Below, piece by piece: positions 62,261 to 64,000 of a stretch of 64,000 nt of DNA. The stretch spans positions 124,001-188,000 of the forward strand of contig JASBUN010000003.1 in the NCBI GenBank assembly GCA_030147845.1. The letters are read 5' to 3'. The DNA is from Gammaproteobacteria bacterium. Its GTDB lineage: Bacteria > Pseudomonadota > Gammaproteobacteria > JASBUN01. The notes below the pieces were generated by a model that was given only the letters and a program-made list of their open reading frames with translations, was not told where the DNA came from and did not search any database. The translations under genes and the position numbers were made by a program. Position 1 is the first letter of the stretch. Every line of letters begins with the position of its first letter.

Positions 62261-62842
62261 TCAACCTTTGACCAAGCCCGAGAAGCCCATGAACGCCAGC
62301 GACATCAGGCCGGCGGTGATCAGGGCTATGGCGTTGCCCCTGAACACTTCGGGGACATCGGCGCTGGTGATGCGCTCGCGCACCGCGGCGAACAGCACTA
62401 GCACCAGCGAAAAACCTACCGCTGCGCCAAAACCGTAAATAGCTGACTCGACAAAGCCATGCCGTTGTTGCGTGTTGAGCAATGCCACACCCAAGACCGC
62501 GCAATTGGTGGTAATCAGCGGCAAAAAAATACCCAACACCTGATACAGCATAGGGCTGGTCTTGTGCACCACCATTTCTGTGAACTGTACGACTACGGCG
62601 ATGACCAAAATGAACGTAATGGTCTGCAGGTACTCAAGACCGAGCGGCGCGAGTAGATATTGGTTGGCCAAATAGCTGCATATTGATGACAGCGTCAGCA
62701 CGAACGTGGTCGCCAACCCCATGCCGACCGCGGTTTCCAGTTTTCGCGACACGCCCATGAATGGGCACAGGCCAAGAAACTTCACTAAGACGAAGTTATT
62801 GACCAGTATCGTGCTGACCAGAATGAGCGCGTACTTTTCCAC
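62261..62842 (-). CDS. rnfA: Rnf electron transport complex subunit A
   Basis: 193-residue membrane subunit with six TM helices; [20 protein letters not shown] and [15 protein letters not shown] are the conserved cluster-binding segments. First gene of rnfABCDGE. A TATAGT lies on the minus strand about 33 bp upstream without a good -35. The metG stop is 88 bp upstream. The complex couples ferredoxin/NADH redox to ion movement; gammaproteobacterial forms often support SoxR reduction or nitrogen fixation. Confidence 0.95.
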   Translation of the reverse strand: MEKYALILVSTILVNNFVLVKFLGLCPFMGVSRKLETAVGMGLATTFVLTLSSICSYLANQYLLAPLGLEYLQTITFILVIAVVVQFTEMVVHKTSPMLYQVLGIFLPLITTNCAVLGVALLNTQQRHGFVESAIYGFGAAVGFSLVLVLFAAVRERITSADVPEVFRGNAIALITAGLMSLAFMGFSGLVKG

Positions 62843-62930
62843 TTGTAGTAAATTCCGAGTGCCGTGTTGTGGGCACTATACCACAGCGGCTGTGCTCGGC
62901 TGCCGCCGCCACCGCTTCGCACAACCGACG

Positions 62931-64000
62931 CTATTTGACTCGCATGCCAGGCTGCGCGCCATCGTCGGGACTTAGCAGCCAGATATCCTTGCCGCCGGGT
63001 CCGGCAGCCAGCACCATGCCTTCCGAGACGCCAAAGCGCATTTTGCGCGGCGCCAGATTTGCCACCATCACTGTTAGTCGCCCTTCGAGTTGTGCGGCCG
63101 TGTAGGCGGATTTGATTCCCGCGAATACGGTGCGCGTCTGGTCGCCGAGATCCAGCGTCAGGCGTAACAGCTTGTCGGCGCCCTCGACTGCTTCGGCTTT
63201 GCTGATGCGCGCGACGCGCAGATCGATTTTCGCGAAGCTGTCGAAATCGATTGTGTCAGCGCTTGCGGTTGTTTTGTTTTGTGCCGCCGCGCCGCTGCTC
63301 GACGGTGCCGACGAGATTGGTTTGCTTGGTTTCATGTTCTCTCGATTTTTTTCCAACATGGCTTCCACCTGCGCGGGGTCGACGCGCTTTGCGAGATGTT
63401 GGTACGTGTCGATCGCATGCGCCAACAATATGTCGCCGGCATCAGACCACCGCAGTGGATCGATGCGCAGAAATGTTTCCACCTTGCGTGAGATGTTCGG
63501 CAGTATCGGCTTCAGATACAGCGTCAAGAGCCGGAACAGATTTAAGTGCGTGGTGCACAATTCATGCAGGCGGTTATGCTGCTCGGGGTCCTTGGCCAAC
63601 TCCCACGGCCGAGCGGCGTCGATGTGCTCGTTGGCTTGGTCGGCCAGCGCCATGATGGTCTTGACCGCTTCGCTGAACTGACGCGTCTCATACAAATCCG
63701 CGATAGTGCCGGCTGCGGTTTGAAAGGACTCGATCAGTTTCAGGTCTCGCGTCGGCAGCGTGTCGCACAGGCGCGCGTCGAACAGTTTGCTGACGAAGCC
63801 GGCCGAGCGCGAGGCGATATTGACGTACTTGCCGACTAAATTACTGTTCACCCGCGCCACGTAGTCATCGAAATTTAGATCGATATCTTCGATGCGTTCG
63901 TTGAGTTTGGCGGCGAAATAATAACGCAGGTACTCCGGGTCAAGATGATCGACATAAGTACGCGCCGTGATGAAAGTACCGCGCGATTTGGACATCTTCT
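62931..64000 (-). CDS. metG: Methionyl-tRNA synthetase, C-terminal part (truncated by window edge)
   Basis: Only the 3' part is present; the frame continues past 64000. The first visible residues complete the KMSKS loop (KMSKSRGTF), followed by the anticodon-binding helical domain ([21 protein letters not shown] across about 22-42, RPWELAKD) and a C-terminal tRNA-binding/dimerisation domain (about 250-354: [24 protein letters not shown] reads across 256-280, [19 protein letters not shown]). Adjacent to rnfA on the same strand, an arrangement also known in Pseudomonas. Confidence 0.97.
   Translation of the reverse strand, partial: KMSKSRGTFITARTYVDHLDPEYLRYYFAAKLNERIEDIDLNFDDYVARVNSNLVGKYVNIASRSAGFVSKLFDARLCDTLPTRDLKLIESFQTAAGTIADLYETRQFSEAVKTIMALADQANEHIDAARPWELAKDPEQHNRLHELCTTHLNLFRLLTLYLKPILPNISRKVETFLRIDPLRWSDAGDILLAHAIDTYQHLAKRVDPAQVEAMLEKNRENMKPSKPISSAPSSSGAAAQNKTTASADTIDFDSFAKIDLRVARISKAEAVEGADKLLRLTLDLGDQTRTVFAGIKSAYTAAQLEGRLTVMVANLAPRKMRFGVSEGMVLAAGPGGKDIWLLSPDDGAQPGMRVK

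Noticed and set aside
1-64000. CRISPR array, prophage, insertion sequence or integron
   Set aside because: No regularly spaced repeat-spacer pattern, transposase, integrase or phage structural gene was seen; the only repeats are REP-like pairs and short tandem repeats.
1-64000. tRNA or rRNA genes
   Set aside because: The larger intergenic regions were scanned for T-loop (GTTCRA) contexts with flanking stems; occurrences found did not fold as tRNA. A covariance-model scan would be decisive.

Overview
This window looks like chromosome from a free-living gammaproteobacterium of fairly high GC content. The evidence is gene content and order: an adjacent fabA-fabB pair, an rnfABCDGE-nth block next to metG, sodB, grxD and rnt close together, a MotY-type flagellar protein, RNase T, ModABC, and an NAGGN-type asparagine-synthase-like enzyme. 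No rRNA, tRNA, phage, transposase or CRISPR array was recognised. Genus cannot be fixed from what is visible; an uncultured Chromatiales-like lineage would fit but is a guess. The first gene (TVP38/disulfide oxidoreductase) and the last (metG) are cut by the window edges.

Layout. 0-6.5 kb: membrane-anchored flavin oxidoreductase, a GGDEF-EAL protein, and the fabA-fabB unsaturated fatty acid operon. 6.8-14.5 kb: YgjP-like metallopeptidase, photolyase, DUF3301 protein, SelO, a rhodanese, the olsB-olsA ornithine-lipid pair, a small unknown protein, and an orphan Xre/MbcA/ParS-type antitoxin-like protein. 14.8-20.7 kb, all on +: TudS-like DUF523/DUF1722 protein, a SAM methyltransferase, a DUF155 protein, a PAP2 phosphatase, a family-4 glycosyltransferase and a zinc-ribbon protein. 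20.8-29.1 kb: J-domain protein, FKBP isomerase, inositol-phosphatase-like enzyme, nadC, AGCS transporter, retropepsin-like protease, KefB/C-type antiporter, EgtC-like amidotransferase. 29.2-36.1 kb: modBC, then a porin on the opposite strand, then modA-argF-argD and sodB. 36.5-43.7 kb: HyuB running in frame into a BON lipoprotein, asnO, grxD, rnt, TraB/GumN protein, pyrC. 44-49.1 kb: pyruvate dehydrogenase operon with E1 alpha, E1 beta and a single 1015-residue E2-E3 fusion. 49.1-53.9 kb: two fields of REP-like repeats around motY, argG, an IalB-family protein and gloA. 53.9-56.6 kb: a compact MarR-methyltransferase-FlK-like thioesterase operon, a GFA-domain protein and a DUF1841 protein. 56.7-64 kb: nth, rnfEGDCBA and metG.

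Most of the window is housekeeping. The items I find most unusual are: the fused PDH E2-E3 polypeptide with two almost identical lipoyl domains and Asn in place of the usual Asp of the E2 HxxxDG motif; the hydantoinase-B frame with no stop before a BON lipoprotein; an asnO gene with no visible NAGGN partner genes; a porin inserted head-to-head inside the mod locus; a MarR operon whose near-consensus promoter, with the operator as its spacer, predicts a leaderless mRNA; a terminator-like hairpin squeezed between a candidate promoter and the argD ribosome site; and paired REP-like repeats partly arranged as long direct duplications. I did not find a clearly new defence or mobile system.

Genes that appear to work together: fabA with fabB; olsB with olsA, with PAP2/GT4 as possible further membrane-lipid enzymes; modA, modB and modC, perhaps with the porin; argD and argF, with argG elsewhere; pdhA, pdhB and the E2-E3 fusion; and the Rnf complex. 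Functional statements come from motif recognition by eye; no similarity search was run.
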